From: CAVVEC01 sp963747105
Lineage (GTDB): Bacteria > Acidobacteriota > Terriglobia > Terriglobales > Acidobacteriaceae
DNA length: 64,000 bases
Direction: 5' to 3'
Assembly: GCA_963747105.1 (NCBI GenBank)
Contig: CAVVEC010000015.1
Location: forward strand, 1 to 64,000
Below, one piece after another: positions 18,034 to 28,700 of the stretch. The position numbers and the translations under genes are program-made. A model generated the notes under the pieces. The model saw only the letters and a list, made by a program, of their open reading frames with translations. It had not been told where the DNA came from and made no database searches. Positions within the stretch are counted from its first letter, which is position 1. Each line of letters starts with the position of its first letter.

Positions 18034-20617
18034 CTATTCCCTTCGTTTTCTGATCCTCTTGACCCAGTTTTCCAAGTTGTCGATGCGCGCCCGCAGTTCT
18101 GCTGAAGTGGGAAACGGAGTACCATCTGCCGGGGCCTGGTCGTGTCCGCGCATCCACCGGGAACACTCGGTCATGCCGTCTTCCACGGCCTTGCAGTCCG
18201 CTTCGGTGATGTCATGCAGTTTGCGGACTTTCTGGGTCTCGATAGAGTGGCGGTATCGCTCCACCACGTCGGCCAGCAGTATCTCACTGACCCCCTGCTC
18301 CCACGCCTCTCGAAGTAAAGCCTAGATTTCACGCCCTTCAGCTTCATACGCCTCCGCGCCCGAAGTACGCTCGGTTTTCTCCGCAGCCTGCCACCGAACC
18401 CGTAGTTTCCCGATCCTATCCTTAACAAGCATCGCAACCCAGGGCAGGTCGGGTGAGCAGATTCCGATCGCGCCGTCTCGGCGAACGTACTGGTGCTGAC
18501 AAAGCACATTTTGACTTTCGGACTCGGTCCGAAGGAGGTGCAGGAACAGAAGATCGTGCGTGAAAATGATCACCTGACGGCCTTTGGCCTCAGCGACAAG
18601 TCGATGTGCTATCCGCTTCCGCCAGAGGTGGTCGAGCGACGACACTGGATCGTCAAAGATAATCGCGGATGCGAGGCTTGCGGTGCTCAGCTCAGTCAGG
18701 AACGCGGCAAGCGATAGTACCCTCGATTCACCTTCACTGAGAACGTCAGGCACAGCGACCCCCGGTGCGTTCGTAAAGACAAGGCGGTGGAAAAGAGCCC
18801 CCTTTGTGCCGCCTGCGGTCTGCACCTCCACCGCGAGGTGTTTGAACTCGAGACGGGCCAGTTCATCCTGAAACGTCCTACGGAGATGATCCGTGACTAG
18901 TTCTTTAGTAAGTTCTGTGCTTTTCCGTGTGATCGGTTGCGTTGTCGTGTCATCGAGACACTGCCTGTACGCAGCAACACGTTTCTTACGCTCGATCTCG
19001 TCCAGAACCGCCTGCTGGTGGCCCCTTAGTGTAGCCCGCGCTTCGAGTTCGGCGAGTTCCGCTGCAACCTTGGGCTCCATGCCCGCTTTTTGCACCTGCA
19101 GTCGAGTTGCGCGATCCTGGAGGGTTTTAACCACTGCTCGAAGTCCTGCGACCGGGGCTGCTCCGACGCCACGGCCTGGGAAGGCTGCAGCGTCTGTATC
19201 TGAAGCCTTTACTGCTTGTTGAATGTTTCCCGCATCCCTGAGAAAGTTTCTGATGTGTTGTGCGGATTCTGGATCGTCCTCGGCTAGTTCGCTGATTGCG
19301 ATATTGACGCCGTCGCGTTCCATGCGAACCTGAGCGATCTTCGAGAAGGCCTCGCGGTATCTGGCCTCCGCATCGCTAACCTGCGCCTCAGTCTCCGATC
19401 TCATGTACTCTGCGAGGTGGCGCAAGCGAGCGGCGGCATCGGGTTCGATGGTCTGTTGGCAGAGCGGACACCGAGAGCTACTCCCGGACTCCGGAAATGC
19501 TGCGCCGGCGTGAGCGGCCTGGTAGAACTCGCCAGCAGCTTCCCACATCCTTTTCCAATCATCTCCGCCAGTTCCGGGAAGCAGATCCCGGGTAAAAGTT
19601 GATTTCCGGACGACGGCAACAGCCTCTCTTGCCTCTTGGACTGCGCTAGAGGCCGATCGAACGCTCAAGATGCTTGCATCGCTAAGCTGGGCACCGAGTT
19701 CTTCAAGATGTGTGATCAAAAGAGTGAGCCGATCAGCTTTCAGATTGAGCTCACGAGCCCTCCGCTTTGGGTCAGAGACTTGGAAGTCTCGTCGGTAGTC
19801 CTGGAGCTCTTTAAGACGGCGTTCCTCATCGGCTGAAAGCGTAGCCAGCGCCCGCACGGCGTCCACTTTTGTCAGCGCCGTAAGGTTGTCAAGCATAGCC
19901 TTGGCGCTGGTGCCTTCCGACAACTCTGGGAGGCTAGGAGCGGAATGCGTCGAGTTTCGTTTGTTCGGCTTCAAGGCGCGCCCGAATCTCGCCGCAAGCA
20001 GCGGAAAGCTTATCAAAAACATCCAGGCCAAATGGCCGGAACGCCACATTCGTTTTGTCGCGCAGGTAGATAGGGGCGGAGTGTGAATCGAAGACGCTTA
20101 CTGCTGCGAGCGCGTCCGACACCGCGGCATCTGGGCTCCACGCCAGCGGCGCCTCCGTTGCACCCACCCGGAACCGGATTGTGGCCTTTGGTTTTAGCGG
20201 TGCTTCACCACTCAGCACGTTTCCAAGAATGTTTTCGGTCCCACGCGACCGACACGCTCGCTTCAGGATGCGGGTATAGCCGGACTTACCCGCTGCGTTC
20301 GGTCCATACACGATGGTGAGGTTTGGGCCAAACGCGACCGTCTGCTCCGGTGCAAGCGCGTTCACACCTCGATGGTGAGTGACGCTCACAATCGACACTG
20401 CTGCGCTTTGCGGCCCCTTGGTCGCTAGGTGCTTCGTCTCCAACGGCTTTGAAGCTCGAGGAGCGCTCAACCCGTGGGCCGCTTTACAAATATCTGTCAG
20501 GTCGTCGAGATCGACCGTGGAAAGGTTTCCGGATGTAAAGAGACGCCGGAGGGCATCCCGCTGCCACCCAGGGCGGTCACGGGACCATTCGAGAATCTCA
20601 CCTAGAACGTCTTTCAT
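18034..20617 (-). pseudogene. Zinc-hook ABC-type ATPase, RloC-like (possible anticodon nuclease), frameshift and amber stop
   Basis: Restored length is about 860 aa. The N-terminal half has a Walker A motif, VYGPNAAGKSGYTR (near 20300). Long charged helices surround a zinc hook RCPLCQQTI (near 19465). The C-terminal half has the ABC signature LSEGESRVLSLAAF and Walker B AIIFDDPVSSLDH. This SMC/Rad50-like plan with a CxxC hook is that of RloC and related defence ATPases (AAA_13). The frame shifts near 19940. An in-frame TAG at 18322-18324 then cuts off about 95 residues starting ALLREAWEQGVSEILLADVV. In that tail R-x3-E (REAWE) and a later His (KLHDI) resemble the Arg-Glu-His triad of PrrC/RloC anticodon nucleases; this is my inference. 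Inverted repeats flank the gene. Confidence 0.7.
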
Positions 20618-20630
20618 AGGCTGCGAGTGT

Positions 20631-20640
20631 TAGTGTACAC
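20631..20640. promoter_or_regulatory. GTGTACAC palindrome before the zinc-hook ATPase gene
   Basis: TAGTGTACAC lies 14-23 nt upstream of the ATPase start (minus strand). The identical 10-mer occurs directly upstream of vapB at 23931-23940. A shared operator is possible; promoter elements were not resolved. Confidence 0.3.
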
Positions 20641-20664
20641 AACTGCGCTGCTAGGCTCCGCCGG

Positions 20665-20693
20665 GCGGACAAGAGCGTCCGCCCCACACAAAC
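20665..20693. repeat. Family-C repeat unit, copy 2
   Basis: GCGGACAAGAGCGTCCGC (hairpin) followed by CCCACACAAAC. It differs from 20979-21007 by two bases. A third, looser relative (GGCGGACGCGGGCCTCCGCC) follows at about 20709. Confidence 0.7.
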
Positions 20694-20978
20694 ATGGCAG
20701 TTCCAGGGCGGACGCGGGCCTCCGCCCCTAAGCGAACACGGCCGAGGATGGATCAAATGTTGCGGGCTTTGACAAGTCCACTTTCGTAGCTAGCAAGACA
20801 TCCATCCCAACGAGCGCGCCAGCCTCCTAACCTGCATCGGGTCAAGGGTTTACCATTTTGGGAATGTTCCACGTGGAACACTCGCGCACTTTTGCGCTCA
20901 CGCCTTCCCACGTTTCAGAAACCGCGCATGGGCGAGGGCGCCCGCGCCACACTCAGCTGCGGCACTCCGCTCAGCTCG

Positions 20979-21007
20979 GCGGACAGGAGTGTCCGCCCCA
21001 CACAAAC
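20979..21007. repeat. Family-C repeat unit, copy 3
   Basis: GCGGACAGGAGTGTCCGC followed by CCCACACAAAC. It is the exact inverse of the unit at 17915-17932, so the ATPase gene sits between inverted copies. The 20618-21021 gap holds these repeats and no gene. Confidence 0.75.
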
Positions 21008-21021
21008 ACGCGCGCACGCCC

Positions 21022-22359
21022 CTACGCCGAGACCTGCGCGTCTGGTTTTGGAATGCTCACCAACAGCAGGCCGCTCGCGACCGCGCAGACCATCATCACG
21101 ACGAAGCCAGACGTGTAAGAACCGGTGCGGGTATGCAGATAGCCGAAGGCATAAGGGCCGGCAAAGCCGGCGACGCTTCCGACCGCATTGATCAATCCCA
21201 CAGCGGTGGCCGCGGCGGATTCGGTGAGCATTTCTGTCGGCATCGCCCAAAACACTGGGAGAAACGAAGTGGTGCTGCACACCACAGTGAACAGGATCAC
21301 AGTGAGCAGAGTTGTGCCGGGCAGAGTAATCAGTCCGAGCAATGCTACGGCCGCAGCGAATACCGGCATCGCCGCGTGCCAGCGCCGCTCGCCCGTCTTG
21401 TCGGAATGCCAGCCGTTGAAGTGCATGGCGACGAACATGGCGATATACGGCACGATGCCCAGCCAGCCCACGCGCGTATCGGAGAATCCGGAGACGCGCT
21501 TCAGAATCGTCGGAAACCAGAACATGGAAGCGTAGCCCACAAAGTATTCCAGTAAGGCTGCGGCGCAGAGCAACAGAACGGTGCGGGAGCGCAAGGCGTC
21601 CCACGCGGACGTCGTGTGCCGGTTGACCGGCTTTTCTTCTTCCAGCTTGGCCATGACCCACCACTGCTGCTCGGGCGTGAGCCACGAGGCCTGCTGCGGC
21701 CAGTCGGTGAGATAGAAGAATGCGACGGCGCCGAACAGGATTGCCGGCAAGCCCTCTGTAACGAAGAGCCAACGCCAGCCGTCTACTCCGAGCCAGTGGT
21801 GGACGAGGATCCACCCGGCGAGCGGCGATCCGATGACGAACGACAAAGGAATCGCAGCCATGAAATTACTCCCCGATTTGCCGCGGTCCTCATCAATAAA
21901 CCAGTGGCTCAGATAAACGACCACGCCGGGGAAGAATCCGGCCTCGGCCGCGCCCAGCACGAAGCGCGCCAGGTAGAGTTGACCGGCGGTGTGCACGAGT
22001 CCAGTGAGAACGGTGAGCGATCCCCAGACGATCATGATCAGGCTAATGGCGCGGCGCGCGCTCCAGCGTTCGACCAGCAGCGCCCCGGGAATTTGCAATG
22101 CCACGTAGCTGACAAAGAAAATGCCTGCGCCTAAACCGAATACGCGGTCGCTGAAGCCCAGATCGTGCGACATCTCAAGCGCCGCATAGGCCAGGTTCGT
22201 GCGGTCCAGGTAGTTGACGATGTAGAGCACGAACAGAAAGGGAAGCAGCCGCAGAGCGATGAGGCGGCGAGTGTGCTCGGCGAGGTGAAGCGGGGGCCTG
22301 CTGCCATCGATTGGCATGGGAGGGCGCGAGGAAAGAGTCTCCTGGGAACGAGCGGCCAT
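21022..22359 (-). CDS. MFS transporter, anion:cation symporter type
   Basis: A 445-aa inner-membrane carrier with about 12 helices. RLLPFLFVLYIVNYLDRTNLAYA at helix 1, then ERWSARRAISLIMIVWG and RFVLGAAEAGFFPGVV, are typical of the ACS family (tartrate, hexuronate or phthalate carriers). The central loop (AKLEEEKPVNRHTTSAW) separates two 6-helix halves. Substrate cannot be assigned; no catabolic gene is adjacent. It reads toward the zinc-hook ATPase gene, separated by the repeat cluster. Confidence 0.85.
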   Translation of the reverse strand: MAARSQETLSSRPPMPIDGSRPPLHLAEHTRRLIALRLLPFLFVLYIVNYLDRTNLAYAALEMSHDLGFSDRVFGLGAGIFFVSYVALQIPGALLVERWSARRAISLIMIVWGSLTVLTGLVHTAGQLYLARFVLGAAEAGFFPGVVVYLSHWFIDEDRGKSGSNFMAAIPLSFVIGSPLAGWILVHHWLGVDGWRWLFVTEGLPAILFGAVAFFYLTDWPQQASWLTPEQQWWVMAKLEEEKPVNRHTTSAWDALRSRTVLLLCAAALLEYFVGYASMFWFPTILKRVSGFSDTRVGWLGIVPYIAMFVAMHFNGWHSDKTGERRWHAAMPVFAAAVALLGLITLPGTTLLTVILFTVVCSTTSFLPVFWAMPTEMLTESAAATAVGLINAVGSVAGFAGPYAFGYLHTRTGSYTSGFVVMMVCAVASGLLLVSIPKPDAQVSA

Positions 22360-22568
22360 TATACGCGGCCACGCGGAATTTTCCGGAAAACCATCTCAAA
22401 CGTCAGCCCGCCATGCGGAAAAAGCTGGGCCGAGCCCATTTTAAAGGAAACTTTTGCACGGGCTTCTTGTCAGAAAGTTCTTCGCAACTTCCAAACAAAG
22501 TGGGCTATAATGCCTGCCGGCAGTCGGTTCGCAATTCAATAGTTGCTGCGGGAAGTCGAGGTAATGCT

Positions 22569-23798
22569 GTGTTGTGGCGAGAGATCCGTAGGCGCAGAGC
22601 AGTGCTCCTTTTACTCCTTATTGTGGTCTTGGTGACTCCATCCTGGGCCGGCACCGAAAATGTGATCTACTGGTTCAGCGGCTACGACGGGTACATGCCC
22701 CAAAATCCGCTCACGCTCGATAGCTCCGGCAACGCATATGGCATGACCGGGCAGGGCGGATTCAACGGGATCGGCAACGTTTATCAGTTGGTTAATACCG
22801 GGGGAACCTGGAACTGGAACGATCTCTATGATTTCACTGGCGGCGCTGACGGAGGTGTCCCCTATTACAGTAGCATCGTAATCGGTTCTTCTGGGAGCCT
22901 CTACGGGACAACCGCTATCGGCGGTGCTCATTCCTGGGGAGTTGTCTTCGAATTAGCGAACTCGGGCGGAACGTGGACCGAGACCGTTCTGTACAGCTTT
23001 CAAGGTGGAAAAGATGGCCAAACTCCGCTTGCCGGTCTGGCGATTGACTCCAAGGGAACGCTCTACGGGACCGCCAGCCTTGGCGGCGGTGGCGGATGTT
23101 ACCGAGGATGCGGCGCCGTCTTCGAATTGAAGAAGACCGGACGCTCTTGGAAGGAGACTCTTCTGCACGTCTTTAAGAACGATGGCCGCGATGGAGTTGA
23201 CCCTCAGAATCCTCTCACCCTCGATAGCTCGGGGAACCTCTACGGAACTACGTACGAGGGCGGGACGGTCGGAAATGGCGTGGTCTTCAGGTTGACCAAA
23301 CCGGCCAAGGGCAACATCTGGAAGGAGACGATCCTCCATTCCTTCGCCGGCTATGCTGACGGCTGCTTTCCCTCTACCGGGTTGATCCTCGACGGTTCGG
23401 GCAATCTGTACGGCACGACCAGTTCCTGCGGAAACTCCTACGGTGGCACTGTATATCAGTTGAAGCGCTCCGGGCATAAATACACTAACAAGACAATACT
23501 GCAGTTCGATGGCAAGAACGGACTCTATCCTTACGATTACGGCAGGCTCGCAATAGACAACTCAGGGAATATATATGGATCGACGTCTTCCGGCGGCAGC
23601 TATCACAGTGGCACGGTGTTTAAATTGAGCGCCGGTAGCTGGACGTACACTGACTTACACGACTTTAACTATAACGTGGCTGATGGTCTCTATCCGTATT
23701 CGGGGGTTACGCTGGATTCTTCCGGCAATCTCTACGGCACAACGGTAAATTCCGATAACAATGCCGGTGCTGGCATCGTTTACCAGATAACGCCGTAA
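22569..23798 (+). CDS. Secreted GloVer-repeat protein
   Basis: About 409 aa. The frame is open far upstream, but the first sensible start is GTG 22569 (or TTG 22572), followed by basic residues and a signal segment VLLLLLIVVLVTPSWAG. The mature part has about nine repeats of roughly 40 aa built on LDSSGNLYGTT..GG...GVVFKL, the tandem GloVer repeat (TIGR03803 type). Such repeats probably form a beta-propeller at the cell surface. Function is unknown. It is divergent from the MFS gene. Confidence 0.8.
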   Translation: MLWREIRRRRAVLLLLLIVVLVTPSWAGTENVIYWFSGYDGYMPQNPLTLDSSGNAYGMTGQGGFNGIGNVYQLVNTGGTWNWNDLYDFTGGADGGVPYYSSIVIGSSGSLYGTTAIGGAHSWGVVFELANSGGTWTETVLYSFQGGKDGQTPLAGLAIDSKGTLYGTASLGGGGGCYRGCGAVFELKKTGRSWKETLLHVFKNDGRDGVDPQNPLTLDSSGNLYGTTYEGGTVGNGVVFRLTKPAKGNIWKETILHSFAGYADGCFPSTGLILDGSGNLYGTTSSCGNSYGGTVYQLKRSGHKYTNKTILQFDGKNGLYPYDYGRLAIDNSGNIYGSTSSGGSYHSGTVFKLSAGSWTYTDLHDFNYNVADGLYPYSGVTLDSSGNLYGTTVNSDNNAGAGIVYQITP

Positions 23799-23931
23799 TC
23801 GGCCCTCGGGCTGTTGCAGTTGGAGTCCGCGAACCGCGCCAAGGCCCCAATTCCTTTTCTCCCGTGGTGGCGAATTAGATGGATGGGACAGACTTTGAGA
23901 GGGGAGATTAAGTTGTTTGGTGCACGGGTAT

Positions 23932-23941
23932 AGTGTACACT
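23932..23941. promoter_or_regulatory. Probable vapBC operator palindrome
   Basis: AGTGTACACT is a perfect 10-bp palindrome ending 8 nt before the vapB start codon. VapB-type antitoxins commonly repress their own promoters by binding such palindromes. Confidence 0.45.
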
Positions 23942-23949
23942 GATGTCGT

Positions 23950-24168
23950 ATGAAGAATGTTACCCTGAGCGCAGACGAATCATTGATCGAGCAGGCCCGT
24001 CTCGTCGCCCGCTCCCAGCATAAGACGCTGAACGCGGCCTTTCGGGAGTGGCTGGAGCAGTATGCGGCGCAAGCCGGGGGCGGGGCCGCAGTGGATGCGC
24101 TGATGCGCCGTCTCAAGCATGTGCGTTCATCGGGCCCCTATACGCGAGACGAGATGAATGAGCGGTAG
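23950..24168 (+). CDS. vapB: VapB-type antitoxin, ribbon-helix-helix
   Basis: A 72-aa protein. The N-terminal strand MKNVTLSADESLIEQARLVA and the helix HKTLNAAFREWLEQYA fit a ribbon-helix-helix DNA-binding dimer. The C-terminal RRLKHVRSSGPYTRDEMNER would embrace the toxin. It overlaps the PIN toxin gene by 11 bp and so is translationally coupled. A 10-bp palindrome sits immediately upstream. Confidence 0.85.
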   Translation: MKNVTLSADESLIEQARLVARSQHKTLNAAFREWLEQYAAQAGGGAAVDALMRRLKHVRSSGPYTRDEMNER

Positions 24169-24580
24169 ATTCTTCCTCGACACCAACATCTTTGTCTACG
24201 CCTTCGACGCGAGCGCTCCGGCCAAGGCAAAGAAAGCCGCGCTCTTAGTCAGGCGGGCGGCAGACACCGGGCAGGGCATCGTCAGCTACCAGGTGGTGCA
24301 AGAGTTCTTCAATGTTGCCTTTCGGCGCTTTGCGCAGCCGCTGAGCGTGGCCGAAGCCGAACAATACCTGATCACCGTGTTCCGGCCTCTGCTGGCAGTC
24401 CACTCCTCGCCATCACTTTACGTGGAAGCGCTGCGGATCGTGGGGAGATACAAGCTGTCATGGTACGACTCACTCATCGTCGCTGCCGCTCTGGAGGGCC
24501 AGTGCAAGACGCTCTACAGCGAAGACTTGCAGCATGGGCGGGAGATCGAAGGGATGCGGATTGAGGACCCGTTCGTTTGA
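24158..24580 (+). CDS. vapC: VapC-type PIN-domain ribonuclease toxin
   Basis: A 140-aa PIN-domain protein, the usual VapC length. The acidic catalytic residues are in place: Asp8 in FFLDTNIFVYAFD, Glu49 in YQVVQEFFNV, Asp in LSWYDSLIVAAA and Asp in YSEDLQHG. The family cleaves tRNA or rRNA when free of VapB. The overlap with vapB and the shared direction confirm a type II toxin-antitoxin pair. Confidence 0.92.
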   Translation: MSGRFFLDTNIFVYAFDASAPAKAKKAALLVRRAADTGQGIVSYQVVQEFFNVAFRRFAQPLSVAEAEQYLITVFRPLLAVHSSPSLYVEALRIVGRYKLSWYDSLIVAAALEGQCKTLYSEDLQHGREIEGMRIEDPFV

Positions 24581-24604
24581 CCCCTCTGAAATCCACAGCC
24601 CGGT

Positions 24605-25639
24605 CTACGCGAACCTCACCTTCACATCCGGCCCCTTCTCAAGATGAATGCTGTCAATGAAGCGGACTTTGCTGGTGCGCAGGGTCATGATTACGGAAGA
24701 AGTTCTGGTGCCCTCGCCGAAGAAGCGCACACCTTGCAACAGCGCTCCTTCGGTGACGCCGGTGGCGGCGAAGATCAGTTGTTTGCCGGGGGCGAGGTCT
24801 TCGGCTTCGTAAACCTTGTTCTTATCTTTAATGCCCATACGGGCGATGCGCTCCTCGAGTTCCGGCCTGTCAATCACGAGGCGTCCGAGCATGTAGCCGT
24901 TCAGGCAGCGAATGGCGGCGGCGGTGATCACGCCTTCCGGCGCGCCCCCCGATCCCATTACGGCGTGCACGCCGGTGCCGATAACGGCGGCAGCGATGCC
25001 GGCCGAGAGATCACCATCCCCAATCAGCTTGATGCGAGCGCCGGCGGCGCGAATCTCGGCGATCAGCTTCTCGTGGCGCGGCCGATCGAGCACGATCACG
25101 ACCAAGTCTTCCACGTCGCGCTCCAGGCGCTTGGCAATGTTCTTCAGATTGTCGGCCACGGGAGCGTCAAGCTCCACCGCGTTCTTACAGGAGGGACCGA
25201 CAACAATCTTTTCCATGTAGCAGTCGGGAGCGTTCAGCAGTCCGCCGCGTTCAGAGGCGGCCAGCACCGTGATTGAGCCGGGAGCGCCGGTGGCGCAGAG
25301 ATTGGTGCCTTCCAGCGGATCGACGGCGATGTCCACTTCCGGCACTTCGGTGCCGTCGGGGAACTCGGAGCCAACTTTTTCTCCGATATAGAGCATCGGC
25401 GCTTCATCGCGCTCGCCCTCGCCGATCACGATGGTACCGCGCATCGGGATCGAATCCATGGTCTGGCGCATGGCCTCGGTCGCCACCTGGTCGGAGAGCT
25501 TGCGTTCGCCCTGGCCCATAGTGTGCGCGGAGGCGATGGCCGCGGTCTCCACCACGCGCAGAAATTTTGCCGACAGATCGCCCTCGATGTTCTCGCCGAA
25601 ACTTCTAACCTTAGCTTCCGCCCGGGTGTTGGTCGCCAT
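24605..25639 (-). CDS. glpX: Fructose-1,6-bisphosphatase class II
   Basis: A 344-aa cytosolic gluconeogenic phosphatase. ATG 25639 (MATNTRAEAKVRSF) follows GGAGGA; the frame is open further upstream but not coding-like. The metal and phosphate motifs GTIVIGEGERDEAPML, VDIAVDPLEGTNL and HAVMGSGGAPEGVI are all intact. Some homologues also act on sedoheptulose-1,7-bisphosphate. It reads convergently with vapC, with 24 bp between stops. Confidence 0.94.
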   Translation of the reverse strand: MATNTRAEAKVRSFGENIEGDLSAKFLRVVETAAIASAHTMGQGERKLSDQVATEAMRQTMDSIPMRGTIVIGEGERDEAPMLYIGEKVGSEFPDGTEVPEVDIAVDPLEGTNLCATGAPGSITVLAASERGGLLNAPDCYMEKIVVGPSCKNAVELDAPVADNLKNIAKRLERDVEDLVVIVLDRPRHEKLIAEIRAAGARIKLIGDGDLSAGIAAAVIGTGVHAVMGSGGAPEGVITAAAIRCLNGYMLGRLVIDRPELEERIARMGIKDKNKVYEAEDLAPGKQLIFAATGVTEGALLQGVRFFGEGTRTSSVIMTLRTSKVRFIDSIHLEKGPDVKVRFA

Positions 25640-25727
25640 ACGTCCTCCACGTGGCTCGATAAGAAACCTTGAGACTATAGCGCGAACCGGCCACAAAGGG
25701 AAGTAAGCGCCGACAGTTGTTATTGAG

Positions 25728-28700
25728 TCAGTTGACCGAGCGCACGTCATCCGGGTTGAGGACGACGAAGGAACAGCCAGTGTACTCGTAACACCCCAGG
25801 ATTCCGCGGCGAAGCAGGTGCGTGGGCCCGTCATCGGGAAATGGAACTGTGAAACGCGCAGAACTGAGGGCTTTCGCCGCCACCCGCAGTTTCTCAGAGC
25901 CGCTGATGAACTTGACGTCTGCAACCTGTGGTTTTGAGGTCTTTGGATAGCGCGCGAGGATCACGAAGAATTCTGCGCTAGCAGTCCCGGGCACCAGGCG
26001 ATTCAGCTTGATCGTGCGCATCGCGCTGGCGTCTGGCAGCGTAGCATCCCTGTGTTGACGCTTACGGACCTGGCGAAGATGATCGGACACGGTTGCGTTC
26101 TGCGACAGTGTCCAGGCAGCGTTCAGGTATTTTTCTGCTTGCTCAAGATTTCCGGTGCGAAAGAACACCCAGCCCAGCGTATCCCAGTAGGCTGCCAAGC
26201 GGGAAGTGCGCTCCAGATCCTCGACCTTCAAATCAGCAAGCTGTACCTTTGCCGAAGCCTCCTCCACGTCGCGGACAGCCTTTTGCGCGAATTCAAGCGC
26301 CAAGGGTAAGTATTTGTTGGCGTCGGCGACGGAATAGGCGACATCGTTGTACAGTCGTGGGTCGAGATCAACAGCTTTCTTGAGCGCGGGCAGCGCCTTG
26401 TCGTCATTGCCAAGGTTCATGTAGGCGTAGCCTAGCTGCGCGTAAAGATAGGCGCGGTCGGGAGCGACGGCAAGCGCCGCTTCGAAAGTGGGCACGGATT
26501 CGCCGTAACGTTTAAGGCTTGACATCGCCGAGCCTAATGCAAACAGCCCATCCACGTTTTGAGGAGCAATCTTGATGAGCGCCTGCCAGACCGGCACAGC
26601 CTCTTCATATTTCTGCATGCTCATGAGGGTGTAGCCCAGCGCCTTGTAACTCACGAGTACTTCGGGATCAGTCTCAATCGCCGTACGATACGCCTGCAAC
26701 GCCAAGTCCGTCTGGCGCGTGAATTTGTATACTTCGCCAAGCCACAGCCACGCTCGTGTGAACTTGGGGTCAATCTCAACCGCACGCTTCAAGGAGTTGA
26801 TCTCGCCTTGCATGTCATGCTTTTCGGACAGTTCCTTGGCACTATCGTAGGCTCCAGCTGCATCGGCATTCTCGCTATAGGGAAGCTGCCAGATTTCGTC
26901 TTGATAAGAATCTGCAGCCGAGGACTGACCCGAGGAAAGGGGAATGTAAAGATCGTTGTCATCCGCGACCTTCTTGGCGAACTTCTTGTACGCATCGTAT
27001 TGGTTCAGGGGAACTTCGCGAAGCTTGACGATCAGACTGCGCTCAGTTTGCAGTACGCCGTCTTTGACTGAGTAGGACGCGTGATATTCAGCAAAGTCTT
27101 CACTGAGTTCTACCCTGGCGGGGAGTTCAGGCGAGTAGCCCTTGGGAAGCTCCACTCGCGATTCATTTCGATGCTCTTCAATCGCACCCAACAGGATGGG
27201 GTGAGACGGCTTGGTATCAGGTGCGGGTACGAGCATGGGAGGAAGCGGGGAACTGATCCGCCGCTCGGACCATTGGGGAAAATCTTTACGGTTGTAGGTA
27301 TACGTCAACTTGAAGAACTCATCAGTTCTTTCCGGAGAACTCGCCGTCACTTCGCTGACATCTCCGCTGAATCCCGAACCGTAAGAGATTTGCTGAACTA
27401 AATCCTTCCACTGCGGCATGGGCACACGGCGAAACGCGTTTCGCACTATGATTTCGGCGTCATTCCCACTGAGTGTAAGTTCGATCTTTCCTTCCAAAGT
27501 GCCAGTGTCACTCAACTTGGCGTCGATCTTGAAACTCTCCAATGCCTTTACCGGCGGATCGGCTGGTGTCGTCATCAGCAACGCCGGCTTATCCGGTGGG
27601 ATCACCAAAGCACGTTTGTCACGCAAGACACTCAACAAATAGCCGAAGGGCGCGACCTCGGAAGTGGTGTCGAGCCAAATAAAGCTGCTGCCTTGCGGGA
27701 CGACGCCGATCAGGTGATCAAATTGCGCGGGTGAAGGCACATCGGGGTCCACATCGCGCGAGGAACTGATCAGCGCCGGATAAGCCTTGATGCCCGCTGC
27801 ATCGAGCAGAGAGGCCAGCAGGGTCTCCTTATCTTTGCAATCGCCGTACTGGTTGCCCAGCACCTCACCGGCGGAATGAGGCTGGTAACGGCCAATGCCG
27901 AATGCCACTCCGATGTAATGAAATTGGGTGCTCACGTAGTTATAAATGGCATGGAGCTTGGCATTGTCGTCCGTCGCGTTCTTGGTAAGTTCGGCGGCTT
28001 TGGCGCGAATCTCCGGGGTTGGCTTCACCCGGTTCTTCTGCAGCTCGTTGTACCATGCGCCTAACTGCTCCCAGCTTTGGAAGGTGGACAGCTGCACGTC
28101 GGGCGCAGGTGATCTGCCACGCGCTGTCTGATACAACTTCTCTTCGTTGTCCTTTTTCTCTTCCTCCGACGATTTGTGTTGCAATTGAGACGTGGTCCAG
28201 GTGAAGGTGCGGCGGGCGCCCTCGTCGGCGATAACAGGTTTGAGGTCCGAACTCTTCCACTTCAGCACCCGGTCACGTGGAATGCTGATCTGAAGCTGTG
28301 AATGGAGATTAATCGAATCATGCGAGAAGGAGCCCGCGAAATAAAACTGACCCGGGATCAAAGGCTTGGTCATATGCCAGTGAGCCTCAAATTCGAGTAC
28401 GTCGCCAACGCCGAGGCCCTTGACGGCAACGTGCTTCTCGCGCAAGTCGCTGTAAAAAGGCGCCTGCCGCGTGATTTCTGCGGCCATATCCTGGATGTTG
28501 TCGGCGGGCGTTTCCACTACCGTGCCATCGGGCTTCTTTACCCGCACATACGCGATGTCCAGGCTCTCAGTCGCATTCTCGTAGGAAAAAGGCAGCACAC
28601 TGTAGCGCTGAACTCCGGCGTCGGATTGAATGCGTACTCGAGTATTCGATTGGCGGGTGCTTGTGCCGTCATTCTCGAAGGCAATCTGGGCTAAATCCTC

